The notes under the pieces: generated by a model
What the model saw: the letters and a program-made list of their open reading frames with translations, nothing else
Databases searched by the model: none
Told to the model about the DNA's origin: nothing
Position numbers and translations under genes: made by a program
DNA from: Acidobacteriota bacterium
Lineage (GTDB): Bacteria; Acidobacteriota; Terriglobia; Bryobacterales; Bryobacteraceae
Direction of reading: 5' to 3'
NCBI GenBank assembly: GCA_025354885.1
Contig: JANXLY010000256.1
Span: 1-61,959 of the forward strand
Length of the DNA stretch: 61,959 nucleotides
Shown here: in pieces, positions 52,913-61,957 of the stretch
Layout of the letters: every line of letters begins with the position of its first letter
Numbering within the stretch: the stretch's first letter is position 1

Positions 52913-52940
52913 AAAAAGGCCGCCTTCGGGCGGCCTTTTT
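52913..52940 (+). terminator. intrinsic terminator after the PEP-CTERM gene
   Basis: AAAAAGGCCGCC, a TTCG tetraloop and GGCGGCCTTTTT make a 12-bp stem with a T run. It is symmetrical and could work both ways. Confidence 0.9.
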
Positions 52941-52964
52941 CTATTTCAGGGCATCATGCTTGCA

Positions 52965-52970
52965 TATAAT
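52965..52970 (+). promoter_or_regulatory. consensus -10 box (TATAAT) of the cytochrome gene
   Basis: TATAAT ends six bases before the ATG at 52977, so the transcript would be nearly leaderless unless translation starts further on. No clear -35 match; TGCA just upstream resembles an extended -10. Confidence 0.5.
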
Positions 52971-52976
52971 AACTGT

Positions 52977-55424
52977 ATGTACAAGGTCTTCTTGGGGCTA
53001 ATCCTCTGGGCGCTTAACCTGTTCTCGCAGGACGGACCACAAGTCCTCAAAGAGAATTGTGCTCCCTGCCACGGCGCTACCACTCTCGTTTCGTCCGGCC
53101 TCAATCTCACCTCCCGCGATCTCGCTCTCAAAGGTGGTTCCCGCGGCCCTGCCATACTCCCCGGTAACGCACTATCAAGCAAAGCATTTCGCTTCGCGGC
53201 CCATCTCGAAGAACCGCACATGCCCCCCAACAAGCCGCTTAGCGATCCGCAGTTGAAAATCCTCAAGGATTGGATCGACCATGGTGCCGACTGGAAAAAC
53301 ACCACAACCCTCGACACGACAGAAGCAGCAGCCGCCCTCTCCCGCCTCGAAGATCGCCCAATCAAACCGCAGGAACGCACTTGGTGGGCCTTCCAAAAGC
53401 CGGTCCGTCGCGAATTGCCCTCCCAAAGCAAAAATCCCGTCGACGCCTACCTCCGCGTCAAATGGGAGCAGAAAGGCCTCACCAGCTCCGTAAAGGCCGA
53501 CCGCCGAACTCTGATCCGCAGAGCCTACCTCGACATTATCGGGATCCCGCCCACCCGCGAACAAATCGCCAACTTCCTCTCCGACACCAACCCCAAGGCA
53601 TGGGAAAAACTGGTCGATCAGCTCCTCGCTTCCCCTCATTACGGTGAACGCTGGGCTCGCCACTGGCTCGACGTTGCCCGTTACGCCGACTCCGGCGGTT
53701 ACGAATACGACCGCGATCGCGACAACGCCTGGCGCTATCGCGACTATGTGACCAATAGTTTCAACACCGACAAGCCCTACGATCTCTTCCTCAAAGAACA
53801 ACTCGCCGGCGACGAATTCTGGCCCGATTCCCACGAAGCACGTATCGCTACCGGATATCTCCGCCTCGGCCCTGAAAACAATCTCAAGAACGAACAAACC
53901 CGCCTCGATGAACTCGACGACGTGGTCGTCACCACCGCAAATTCCCTCATGGCCATGACCGTCGGTTGCGCCCGTTGCCACAACCACAAATTCGACCCCA
54001 TCCCGCAAAAAGACTACTACCGGATGCAGGCTGTCTTTTACCCCACCCTGGCCGAAGAAAAGCCGCTCGTCCCTGAATCTGAAGTCGCCGCCCACAAAGA
54101 GGCCGTCAAGCAAAATCAGGACCTGCAAGCCCCGCTCAAAAAAGAGCTCGACAAACTCATCAAGCCCTACAAAGACGCTTACATCGCTGAAAAGAAGGCC
54201 GCCCTTCCCGACTACATGAAGCAGTCTCTCGCCACCCCTGCCGATCAACGCAGCGAAGGCCAGAGGCTGAACGTCGCACAAATCGAAAAGACCCTCATGG
54301 GCACACCAGAAACTCTGCCCGATCGTTTCAGCCCCGTCGACAAGGCCCGTTATACCGGCCTCCAAAAGCAGATCGCCGACCTCGTCAAGCAGATGCCGCC
54401 CCCCCTCGCCACGGCTATGGCGATTACTGAAAAAGGCCCCGATCCGCCTCCCAGCTATTTCCTCCATACCGGCAATCAGAAGGGCTCCCTTATGCAGCCT
54501 GGAGTCCTCAGCGTCGCTCTCGACGGCGAATGGGCCTTCCCTGCCCCTCCCGCCGGTGCCAAAACCAGCTTCCGTCGCGCCGGTTTCGCCAATTGGATCA
54601 CCAGTCGTGACAACCCCCTCACCGCCCGCGTCATGGTCAACCGCCTCTGGCAGCATCACTTCGGCGAAGGCCTCGTCCGTACTCCCAATAATTTCGGCAA
54701 GATGGGCGAGCGTCCTTCTCACCCCGAACTCCTCGACTGGCTCAGCGTCGAATTCATGGAGAACGGCTGGCACCTCAAGCCCATCCACAAACTCATCCTC
54801 ATGTCCGACGCCTACCAGATGGCCAGCAACGACATCCAGTCCAACCTTGAAAAAGACCCCGAAAACCGCCTCATCTGGCGCATGCCCCGCCGTCGCATCG
54901 AAGGCGAAATCCTCCGCGATTCCATCCTCGCTGCCGCTGGCTCTCTCGACACATCGGTAGGCGGCCCCGCATTCTTCCCCTACATCGATCCCTCTCTCTT
55001 CCAGGCCTCCTCAAAACGCAATTGGATCGGCAGACCCGACAGCGACCCCGCCACCTGGCGCCGCAGCATCTACGTTTTCTCAAAACGCAGCATCCCGCTT
55101 CCCATGTTCGAGGTCTTTGACAAGCCCGACACCATCGGCTCCTGTGCTCGCCGCAACCGCTCCACCGTAGCCCCGCAGGCACTCATCCTGATGAACAACA
55201 GCTTCGTCAACCTGCAGGCACAACACTTCGCCTCGAGGCTCGAAAAAGAGTCCGGTGGCAATCAGCAACAACTCATCTCGCTAGCCTTCGAACACGCCCT
55301 CGCCCGCCCGCCCAGCAACGCAGAGCGAAAGCGGGCAACCGAATTCCTCGCCCAGAGCAAAGACGCACTAGTCGACTTCTGCCAGGCCCTTTTCAACTTC
55401 AACGAATTCGTCTACATTCTCTAA
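52977..55424 (+). CDS. planctomycete-type cytochrome c / DUF1549 / DUF1553 protein
   Basis: 815 residues from the ATG at 52977 (alternative 52956). A signal peptide precedes a heme motif C28-A-P-C31-H32. The DUF1549 domain (about 130-345) has HWLDVARYADSGGYEYD and the DUF1553 domain (about 520-790) has NPLTARVMVNRLWQHHFGEGLV. The middle holds a CxxC-like ARCHNHKFDPI site. These secreted proteins are partners of DUF1501 proteins, encoded here 12 bp downstream; the substrate is unknown. Confidence 0.9.
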   Translation: MYKVFLGLILWALNLFSQDGPQVLKENCAPCHGATTLVSSGLNLTSRDLALKGGSRGPAILPGNALSSKAFRFAAHLEEPHMPPNKPLSDPQLKILKDWIDHGADWKNTTTLDTTEAAAALSRLEDRPIKPQERTWWAFQKPVRRELPSQSKNPVDAYLRVKWEQKGLTSSVKADRRTLIRRAYLDIIGIPPTREQIANFLSDTNPKAWEKLVDQLLASPHYGERWARHWLDVARYADSGGYEYDRDRDNAWRYRDYVTNSFNTDKPYDLFLKEQLAGDEFWPDSHEARIATGYLRLGPENNLKNEQTRLDELDDVVVTTANSLMAMTVGCARCHNHKFDPIPQKDYYRMQAVFYPTLAEEKPLVPESEVAAHKEAVKQNQDLQAPLKKELDKLIKPYKDAYIAEKKAALPDYMKQSLATPADQRSEGQRLNVAQIEKTLMGTPETLPDRFSPVDKARYTGLQKQIADLVKQMPPPLATAMAITEKGPDPPPSYFLHTGNQKGSLMQPGVLSVALDGEWAFPAPPAGAKTSFRRAGFANWITSRDNPLTARVMVNRLWQHHFGEGLVRTPNNFGKMGERPSHPELLDWLSVEFMENGWHLKPIHKLILMSDAYQMASNDIQSNLEKDPENRLIWRMPRRRIEGEILRDSILAAAGSLDTSVGGPAFFPYIDPSLFQASSKRNWIGRPDSDPATWRRSIYVFSKRSIPLPMFEVFDKPDTIGSCARRNRSTVAPQALILMNNSFVNLQAQHFASRLEKESGGNQQQLISLAFEHALARPPSNAERKRATEFLAQSKDALVDFCQALFNFNEFVYIL

Positions 55425-55436
55425 GGAACACCAATC

Positions 55437-56825
55437 ATGCAACAACGATTCTGGTCCCGCAGGCAACTTCTCAACCGCGTCGGTGGAGGCTTCGCCGGCC
55501 TTGCCGCAAACGACCTCCTCCACGGCGCTTCCCTCATGTCGCCCCGCCAGCCCCACTTTCCGGCCAAAGCCAAAGCCGTGATCTCGATCTTCTGCTACGG
55601 CGGCGTCAGCCACATCGACACCTTCGACCCCAAACCCTACCTCGTCAAACATGCCGGCGAAACCATCCCGGGCAAGAACATCACGCCATCTCAAGGCACC
55701 CCCGGCGGCCTCATGCCCTCGCTCTGGGAAACTCAAAAGCACGGCCAGTGCGGCATGGATGTTTCAACACTTTTCCCTCATGTCGCCAAGCACGTCGACA
55801 AGCTCGCCCTGATCCGTTCGATGTATTCCAAATCTAACGATCACGCCCCCGCACTCTACCAGATGAACACTGGTTTTATTCAGGCCGGCTATCCGTCAAT
55901 GGGCAGTTGGGCCACCTATGGCCTCGGCACCGTCAATCAGAATCTTCCTGCTTTCGTTGTCTTTAGCGATCCGCGCGGAGGCCCCATCGGAGGCGCTCCT
56001 AACTGGGGCAACGGCTTCATGCCCGCCGCCTACCAGGGCACCCAGTTCCGCGCCACAGGCGACCCCATCGTCGACCTCAAACCACCCAAAGGTATGGATG
56101 ATGCCCGACAAAAGCGCTGGCTCGCCTTCCTGCAAAAGTTGAACGAAGAGCACCTCGAAAAGAACCCGCAGGACAACGAACTCTCCGCCCGCATCGCCTC
56201 CTACGAACTCGCTTACCAGATGCAGACAGAAGCGAGCGATGCCGTAGACCTCAACAAAGAATCAGCCGCCACACGCGAAATGTACGGCATCGACAACAAG
56301 AACAGTGAATACGTCGGACGCCAGGCCCTCATGGCCCGCCGCCTTGTCGAGCGTGGTGTTCGATATGTGCAGATCTTCTCCGGTGGCGGCAACTTCCAGG
56401 AAAGCTGGGACGCCCACTGGGACATCCGCGAAAACCACGGTCAGCACTGTGCTGAAACAGACAAGCCCATCGCCGGCCTCTTGCAGGATCTCGAGGCCCG
56501 CGGTCTCCTCGATTCCACGCTCGTCATCTGGCACGGCGAATTCGGACGCTTGCCTATTTCACAACGCATGGATGGCCGCGATCACAACCCCTACGGCTTC
56601 TCCATCTGGATGGCCGGCGGCGGCGTCAAAGGCGGCACCATCATTGGAAGCACTGACGAATTCGGCCTCGCCGCTCAAGAAAACAAAAAGTCGGTCAACG
56701 ATGTCCACGCCACGGTCTTACACTGTTTGGGCTTCGACCACACCCGCCTCACTTACCCTTACAACGGCCGCCAGATGCGCCTTACCGACGTAGAAGGCGA
56801 AGTCATCAAAGAGATCCTCGCTTAG
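55437..56825 (+). CDS. Tat-exported DUF1501 protein
   Basis: 462 residues. The N-terminus WSRRQLLNRVGGGFAGLA is a Tat signal. The body is a sulfatase-like alkaline-phosphatase fold with GGVSHIDTFDPKP, SNDHAPALYQMNTG, IWHGEFGRLPISQ and RDHNPYGFSIW (C-terminal metal region). It forms a conserved pair with the preceding cytochrome-type gene. Its 3' end overlaps the VapC-like gene on the other strand by 20 bp. Confidence 0.9.
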   Translation: MQQRFWSRRQLLNRVGGGFAGLAANDLLHGASLMSPRQPHFPAKAKAVISIFCYGGVSHIDTFDPKPYLVKHAGETIPGKNITPSQGTPGGLMPSLWETQKHGQCGMDVSTLFPHVAKHVDKLALIRSMYSKSNDHAPALYQMNTGFIQAGYPSMGSWATYGLGTVNQNLPAFVVFSDPRGGPIGGAPNWGNGFMPAAYQGTQFRATGDPIVDLKPPKGMDDARQKRWLAFLQKLNEEHLEKNPQDNELSARIASYELAYQMQTEASDAVDLNKESAATREMYGIDNKNSEYVGRQALMARRLVERGVRYVQIFSGGGNFQESWDAHWDIRENHGQHCAETDKPIAGLLQDLEARGLLDSTLVIWHGEFGRLPISQRMDGRDHNPYGFSIWMAGGGVKGGTIIGSTDEFGLAAQENKKSVNDVHATVLHCLGFDHTRLTYPYNGRQMRLTDVEGEVIKEILA

Positions 56826-57195
56826 CAATCTCATAAGCAACACCCAGGTCACGAGCCAGCGATTCCAGCCTCGGGTCCGCAGTCCAGAGCGGCAGTCGTC
56901 CAACTCTCGCCGATGCAAGCAGATGGATATCGATCCATCCAGCGCCCCGCCCATGCAGTCCGCGAGATCTTACGAACTCAACCACTTCAGAATGCGCAAC
57001 CGTCTCAACCTGGTGCATTCGCTCGTAGCTCGCCAGGAGCAAATGACGGCCTCCCCTGTCCCCGATCAGAAGCTCTCCGTAGATCAGTTCATGCCCAACC
57101 ACTTCATCCTGCGCCAATAGCTGCTCGAGTTCCGCCGCAAACGGCGCACGATTCGCTAGAAATCGAATCCAGACCGAGGTATCGACAAGAACCAT
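56806..57195 (-). CDS. PIN-domain toxin, VapC-like
   Basis: 129 residues. Acidic PIN residues are in place: D5 (LVDTSVWI), E about 41 (LIYGELLIG), D about 89 (GWIDIHLLASA) and D about 105 (TADPRL). It is an Mg-dependent RNase of the VapC class. The antitoxin gene lies upstream with stop and start in contact. Intact by sequence. Confidence 0.9.
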   Translation of the reverse strand: MVLVDTSVWIRFLANRAPFAAELEQLLAQDEVVGHELIYGELLIGDRGGRHLLLASYERMHQVETVAHSEVVEFVRSRGLHGRGAGWIDIHLLASARVGRLPLWTADPRLESLARDLGVAYEIAKRGSL

Positions 57196-57410
57196 TAAGC
57201 GATCCTTTGCCTTGCCGACTTCTCCTCCCTGCGCCGCGGGACATCTGCCTGCTTCATCTCTGATCCGCGAAGTGCCCGCAGCCGCTCATAAGCCGCACGG
57301 CGCACCAGCGCCTCAAGCCCAAGCCTCACTGTCTCTGTATCCGTACTGGCTCCGCAGGCTGCTTTCGCCGCTTCAAAGAGCTGGTCATCCACGTTCAGCG
57401 TTTTCTTCAT
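57195..57410 (-). CDS. VapB-like antitoxin
   Basis: 71 residues. MKKTLNVDDQLFEAAKAA opens like the VapB type that pairs with this PIN class; TDTETVRLGLEALVRR completes a ribbon-helix-helix-like fold, and the C-terminal tail would wrap the toxin. Start by ATG at 57410. It shares one base with the toxin start and has an inverted repeat in its promoter region. Confidence 0.85.
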   Translation of the reverse strand: MKKTLNVDDQLFEAAKAACGASTDTETVRLGLEALVRRAAYERLRALRGSEMKQADVPRRREEKSARQRIA

Positions 57411-57432
57411 ACATCTGAAATTACCATACGAA

Positions 57433-57451
57433 TATGGCTATTTGAGCCATA
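57433..57451. promoter_or_regulatory. inverted repeat, likely VapB operator
   Basis: TATGGCT, 5 nt, AGCCATA: a perfect 7-bp arm palindrome 23 bp upstream of the VapB start. Likely autoregulatory site; inferred. Confidence 0.5.
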
Positions 57452-57468
57452 CTTCTTGCGCATCAAGC

Positions 57469-57495
57469 AATGTGATGCAATTCCTGAATCACATT
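57469..57495. promoter_or_regulatory. inverted repeat, likely operator of the FitAB-like module
   Basis: AATGTGAT and ATCACATT, perfect 8-bp arms separated by 11 bp, 27 bp before the ATG at 57522. Position suits repression by the antitoxin; inferred. Confidence 0.5.
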
Positions 57496-57521
57496 GACTC
57501 ATTTTTTGCTACACTACGAAC

Positions 57522-57764
57522 ATGACCATCTCTCTGCGCAATCTACCCCCAGAAGTCGAACTGGCAATCGTGGACAAGAGCCAGCGTGAAGGCATCAGCT
57601 TGAACAAAGCAGCCACTCAACTCCTCGCCCTAGCCCTAAACCCTCAAAAACGCAACACCGACTTCGACGAATTCGTCGGCACTTGGAGCCACGAAGCAGC
57701 AGCCCAGTTCAACGACGCGCTCGCCTCAATGAGAACCATGGATCCGGAAGACTGGAAGTCGTGA
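57522..57764 (+). CDS. FitA/RHH-type antitoxin
   Basis: 80 residues. TISLRNLPPEVELAI and the helix EGISLNKAATQLLALAL form a ribbon-helix-helix DNA-binding fold; the C-terminal SHEAAAQFNDALASMR region would mask the toxin. The TGA stop overlaps the GTG start of the PIN gene. Divergent from the VapB-like gene, with two palindromes between them. Confidence 0.85.
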   Translation: MTISLRNLPPEVELAIVDKSQREGISLNKAATQLLALALNPQKRNTDFDEFVGTWSHEAAAQFNDALASMRTMDPEDWKS

Positions 57765-58147
57765 AGGCACTCCTCGACACTTCCGCATATTCTGGCCTCA
57801 TGCTGGGAGATCCAGAGATCCTCGCCCTCCTCGCAAACTCGACCCAGGTTCTGGTCCCTTCTGTGGTGTTGGGCGAACTATACAGTGGCTTCCGCAGAGG
57901 CAGTCGCCAGAACCAGAACGAAATCCAGTTACAAGCCTTCCTTCGTAAACCGTCCATCTCGGTCGTCGATGTAACATCCGAAACAGCTTTGCGCTATGCC
58001 GAAATAGATACCTACTTGTTCTCAAAGGGCAGCCCGATCCCTCGCAATGATGTTTGGATTGCCGCTCTCGCACTGGAACACGGCTGCGTACTCATTACTC
58101 GCGACGCCCATTTCCGCGAGTTGCCCCTCCTTCCAATTCGTCCTTAA
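57761..58147 (+). CDS. PIN-domain toxin, FitB/VapC-like
   Basis: 128 residues from a GTG at 57761 overlapping the antitoxin stop (GTGA); the longer frame from 57683 is excluded. Acidic residues: D6 (LLDTSAYSG), E in LGELYSGF, D in PRNDVWIAALA, D in ITRDAHF. Mg-dependent RNase expected. Intact. Confidence 0.9.
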   Translation: MKALLDTSAYSGLMLGDPEILALLANSTQVLVPSVVLGELYSGFRRGSRQNQNEIQLQAFLRKPSISVVDVTSETALRYAEIDTYLFSKGSPIPRNDVWIAALALEHGCVLITRDAHFRELPLLPIRP

Positions 58148-58575
58148 GAAAATCACGACTGGGACTCCGCAGCATGTTCCTGATTCTTCGTCGCGTCTTC
58201 AAGTCCGCATCCCCACTAGTGCCACGACCGCTTGAATGCGTTCGTATGCTGGCACCCGATTCCGCTGCCTTCGCGATACCGAACCGCGACCGTCAGGGAG
58301 TCGGCCTTGGCGGTCGAAACACTAGCAAATAATTGGCAGTCAACCGGCGAGCGGCAACACTTCCAACTCAATCCGCATTCCTCGCCGTATCGAGTTCAAA
58401 GTCCTGCTGTAATCCCAGCCGCAACGCCATTAGCGCGCTCACCACGCAATGACTGCATCAGGCTCGATTGCTTCGACGCGTAACGGTCAAATAACAATTC
58501 GGTCTCGCGGTCCTGTAATGACCGAATCAGACCCTATTCTACTTTTCGCAATACCAGAGTTGCGGAGCCTCAACT
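58148..58575. other. 428-bp gap without a supportable gene
   Basis: No convincing ORF, RNA fold or promoter seen. Around 58260-58310 the sequence CCGAACCGCGACCGTCAGGG resembles a dispersed motif I associate with Acidobacteria genomes (read as RTATVRE in one frame). That is memory, not a search result. Confidence 0.35.
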
Positions 58576-58800
58576 TCAGTGGGTCAACCCGACAAACTCT
58601 CCAACTGACAATCCCGCCCCTCGAAGAATCGCTCGCAGCGTTCCGCGATCCAATTCCCGATGATCTGGCACCACTACCTGAGCAAAAGGAGAATCCCGAC
58701 GCAACACCATGTGGCTCCCTTCTTGACGGCGCAATCGAAAACCGGCTTTCTCTAGTGCTTTAACGCATTCGCGGCCAGAAATGCTCGGGAGCTTACTCAC
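58576..58800 (-). CDS. hicA: HicA-type toxin
   Basis: 74 residues. LPSISGRECVKALEKAGF and QEGSHMVLRR with the catalytic H30 match HicA, a ribosome-independent mRNA interferase of dsRBD fold. VVPDHRELDRGTLRAIL completes the domain. It overlaps the HicB gene by 4 bp and follows it, an antitoxin-first order. Confidence 0.92.
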   Translation of the reverse strand: MSKLPSISGRECVKALEKAGFRLRRQEGSHMVLRRDSPFAQVVVPDHRELDRGTLRAILRGAGLSVGEFVGLTH

Positions 58801-59003
58801 ACCGCAACCAGCAATGTATCGAATCGCTCTTCAGGTACCGGTAATTGATCTTCCTCGAGCACGGCAATGTAAAGCCGAATCGCCTCTCGGATATGATCCA
58901 CTGCCTCTTCCCTCGTCGCGCCCTGACTGACGCACCCTGGCAAGCTCATACATTCCGCTACCCACTGCCCATCTTCGCCTTTGTAAACTACGGCTTGTCT
59001 CAT
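58797..59003 (-). CDS. hicB: HicB-type antitoxin
   Basis: 68 residues. GQWVAECMSLPGCVSQGATREEA (landmark) and the following helix EAVDHIREAIRLYI match the partial RNase H fold of HicB. No C-terminal DNA-binding domain is present, so autoregulation must involve the complex or be absent. Upstream is the kinase gene, divergent. Confidence 0.9.
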   Translation of the reverse strand: MRQAVVYKGEDGQWVAECMSLPGCVSQGATREEAVDHIREAIRLYIAVLEEDQLPVPEERFDTLLVAV

Positions 59004-59053
59004 TTGTTCTCATCGTAGCCCAACATAAGCCGAGCCATGTAGAATCAAACGGA

Positions 59054-61684
59054 ATGCCTCTTACCCCCGGCGACAAAATCGGCCCCTACGAAATCCTCTC
59101 TCCCCTCGGTACTGGCGGCATGGGCGAGGTATACCGTGCCCGCGACCCCAAACTCAACCGCGAAGTCGCCATCAAAGTCCTCCCTTCTTCTCTAGCCAAC
59201 GACGCCGACTACCTAACCCGCTTCCAGCGCGAAGCTCAGTCCCTCGCTGCCCTCAACCACCCCAACATCGCCACCATCTTCGGCCTTGAACAAAACGCGA
59301 TCGTCATGGAGCTCATCGAAGGCCAAACTCTCCAGGGCCCGCTCCCACTCGCCCAAACCCTCCCTATCGCCAAACAGATCGCCGAAGCCCTCGAAGCCGC
59401 CCACGACAAAGGCATCATCCACCGCGACCTCAAACCCGCCAACATCAAACTCACCCCCGAGGGCATCGTCAAAGTTCTCGACTTCGGCCTCGCCAAAGCC
59501 ATCGAAAAATCCGCCACTCCCACCAGCGCAGACTCGCCAACACTCACCGTCCGCGCCACTCAAGCCGGCCTCATCCTCGGCACCGCCGGCTACATGTCGC
59601 CCGAGCAAGCCGCCGGCAAGCCCGTAGATCGCCGCGCCGACATCTGGTCCTTCGGAGTGGTCCTATGGGAACTAATCACCGGCAAGCGCCTCTTCAACGG
59701 CGAAACGGTTTCCCACACTCTCGCCGACGTCATCAAAGGCGACATCGACTTCAACGAAATCCCTGCCGGCCCTATCCGCGATCTCATCCGCCGCTGCCTA
59801 GACCGCAACATCAAAAACCGACTCCAGCACATCGGCGAAGCCCGCATCGCAATCGACAACTACCAGGTAAATCCCACTGTACCTGTCCCACCACCATACC
59901 CCCGATACGCGAACTGGCTGCTCGCAGCGCTACTAATCGCCATTACTGCAACCGGCACTTGGTACCTGACTCGCAAGCCCTCAGTCGCTTCGGAACAGCC
60001 CTTCGTCCGCCTCAACATAGACCTCGGCCCTGACGCCTGGCCTTATTCTCGTTTCAACTATGGTGCCCCGTTCGCAATCTCTAAAGACGGCAACCGGATC
60101 GCCTTCCTCGTCCGTGGTGCTGGCTCGAAGCCAGTGCTCGCAACTCGAACATTAGATCAAGAGCAGATGACAATTCTCAGTGGCACTGAAAACGCGGTGA
60201 CCCCGTTCTTTTCTCCAGATGGCCAATTCATTGCCTTCGCTGCAGATGGCCAATTGAAAAAAGTTCCGGTTGGAGGCGGTGGAGTTACTGTAATCTGCGA
60301 TGCTTCGGTCCTCCGGGGAGCAAGTTGGGGAGAAAATGGTGATATCGTCGCGGCTTTGGACAACCATAGTGCGCTAGCAATCGTCCCGGCGATGGGCGGC
60401 ACGCCGACCCAATTGACTTCTCTCACTCAAGATGAGAAGACCCATCGCTGGCCTCAAATGCTCCCTGGCGGCAAAGATGTCCTCTTTATGGCAGGTATTG
60501 CGGGCCTCTATGACAATGCAACGATTGAGGTCCAGTCCATTGAAACAGGCAAACGAAAGCTGCTGCACAGAGGAGGTTACTTTCCTAGATACTTGAAGAG
60601 CGGCCATCTGATTTTCATGAAACAGGAGGTGCTCTATGCAGCACCCATGGATCTGAAACGCATGGAGTTGACGGCACCTCCCGTACCGGTATTGCGGGAC
60701 ATCTCCGTCTTCCCTGCTGGAGGCGGAGTCAATCTTGATGTTGCCTCGAATGGTACGCTGCTCTACCGTTCCACGGACCATGCGGAACAACACTCCTTGA
60801 GCTGGATGAGCGAGTCTGGAAATGTTGAGCCCTTTGTGGCTCAGCCCGGTCGTTATCAGTCATTTCGGCTTTCTCCCGACGGTAAGCGCTTGGCTGTCAG
60901 CATCAAGGGAAGCGGACTCTTTGTTTACGATTCCGGGCGAAACTCCTTGTCGAGACTCGTGGCTGACTCAAGCCTTGCAGATAAATTGCCAATTTGGACG
61001 CCGTCGGGAAATGAAATCATTTATCGAGGCGAGAAGGGGCTAAATTGTGTCAGGGCAGACGGGTCGGCTCAACCACAACAATGGACCCAAAGCCCGAATG
61101 ATCTTCCAGGAGGGCTACTGCCAGACGTATTGAGACTCTTCTTTACGCGTGGAAGTGACAATTGGACTTTGCCCGTAGATTGGAAAGATGCATCGCATCC
61201 CAGGGCGGGAAAGGCGGAACAATCTCAAATCAAATATACGAGCAGTGCCCCGGGCCGGATATCTCCAGATGGGAAATGGCTTGCGTATATGGCTATCATC
61301 CCGGGAGGCCTTGAAGTTCTGGTCCGACCCACCGCTTCCGCTTCGGGAGACCCTGGCGTATGGCAAATCTCATCTGATGGCGGCGAGCTGCCTGTCTGGT
61401 CGCCGAATGGCAAGGAGTTGCTCTATCTCAATCGGGATCGAAGTGTTGTTGCGGTTTCCTATACGTCCAGCTCTGGTGCCTTTGTCGTGGGGAAGTCCCG
61501 CTTTTGGACGGGGGGCGCAACGATTGTGAGTCAGGACGGCCCATTCGATATTTCCTTAGATGGAAAACGGCTGTTGCTTCAGTCAAGGCCCGGAACTTTG
61601 CGCACCAGTACGGACTCTTCAAAAATGGTCATGCTATTCAACTTCTTTGACGAACTCAAACGCCGCGTCCCGACCAACCACTAA
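59054..61684 (+). CDS. Ser/Thr protein kinase with TolB-type propeller
   Basis: 876 residues. Kinase domain about 10-275: [13 protein letters not shown] glycine loop, K41 in [18 protein letters not shown] with D125, DFGLAK with D143, and [14 protein letters not shown] membrane helix lies at about 290-310. The C-terminal 550 residues form a TolB-like propeller with repeated SPDG/SKDG strands. It would sense an extracytoplasmic signal and phosphorylate cytoplasmic targets. Such fusions are plentiful in Acidobacteria. The 3' end touches a weak ORF. Confidence 0.93.
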   Translation: MPLTPGDKIGPYEILSPLGTGGMGEVYRARDPKLNREVAIKVLPSSLANDADYLTRFQREAQSLAALNHPNIATIFGLEQNAIVMELIEGQTLQGPLPLAQTLPIAKQIAEALEAAHDKGIIHRDLKPANIKLTPEGIVKVLDFGLAKAIEKSATPTSADSPTLTVRATQAGLILGTAGYMSPEQAAGKPVDRRADIWSFGVVLWELITGKRLFNGETVSHTLADVIKGDIDFNEIPAGPIRDLIRRCLDRNIKNRLQHIGEARIAIDNYQVNPTVPVPPPYPRYANWLLAALLIAITATGTWYLTRKPSVASEQPFVRLNIDLGPDAWPYSRFNYGAPFAISKDGNRIAFLVRGAGSKPVLATRTLDQEQMTILSGTENAVTPFFSPDGQFIAFAADGQLKKVPVGGGGVTVICDASVLRGASWGENGDIVAALDNHSALAIVPAMGGTPTQLTSLTQDEKTHRWPQMLPGGKDVLFMAGIAGLYDNATIEVQSIETGKRKLLHRGGYFPRYLKSGHLIFMKQEVLYAAPMDLKRMELTAPPVPVLRDISVFPAGGGVNLDVASNGTLLYRSTDHAEQHSLSWMSESGNVEPFVAQPGRYQSFRLSPDGKRLAVSIKGSGLFVYDSGRNSLSRLVADSSLADKLPIWTPSGNEIIYRGEKGLNCVRADGSAQPQQWTQSPNDLPGGLLPDVLRLFFTRGSDNWTLPVDWKDASHPRAGKAEQSQIKYTSSAPGRISPDGKWLAYMAIIPGGLEVLVRPTASASGDPGVWQISSDGGELPVWSPNGKELLYLNRDRSVVAVSYTSSSGAFVVGKSRFWTGGATIVSQDGPFDISLDGKRLLLQSRPGTLRTSTDSSKMVMLFNFFDELKRRVPTNH

Positions 61685-61726
61685 ACAACGATCCGCTGGC
61701 GCGCAAGGATCGACAACCGCATCGGC

Positions 61727-61957
61727 TTAAGCAATTCCACACGTTTGCGGCTCATTGGAGTCTCCTTTCCATTGATAATCCGCCAACTCGACTTCGAAAG
61801 TATCGCCGTGAGCGCAGAGAAAGCAGATACGGTTCTGATCATTTACATGAGAGTCTTCCAAAACCGCAGGCCGCGCAATCAAACTACATCGCTCTCCGAC
61901 CCCAGCGTGTAGTTTTCTACAATTGCCATTTTTGATGGTAAAATACCATTTATGGAA
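61727..61957 (-). CDS. possible 3' end of a gene running off the right edge
   Basis: The minus-strand frame from 61957 to the TAA at 61729-61727 is open for 76 codons, including a CFLCAHGDTFEVELADYQ segment that looks protein-like. No ATG is visible within the window. The length alone could be chance. The rest of 61685-61959 holds a palindrome at 61935. Confidence 0.22.
   Translation of the reverse strand, partial: FHKWYFTIKNGNCRKLHAGVGERCSLIARPAVLEDSHVNDQNRICFLCAHGDTFEVELADYQWKGDSNEPQTCGIA
61935..61949. promoter_or_regulatory. perfect 15-bp palindrome (ATGGTA-AAA-TACCAT)
   Basis: Six-base arms around AAA. It could be an operator for a gene just right of the window, as antitoxin operons often have such sites. 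Nothing else supports it. Confidence 0.3.

Noticed and set aside
53175..54788. Open frame of 537 codons antisense to the cytochrome/DUF1549 gene
   Set aside because: Acidic and low complexity, a shadow of GC-rich third positions.
61653..61757. Minus-strand ORF at ATG 61757 with a good AGGAG site
   Set aside because: About 35 codons, Cys/Ser/Arg-rich, overlapping the kinase end; no support besides the ribosome binding site.
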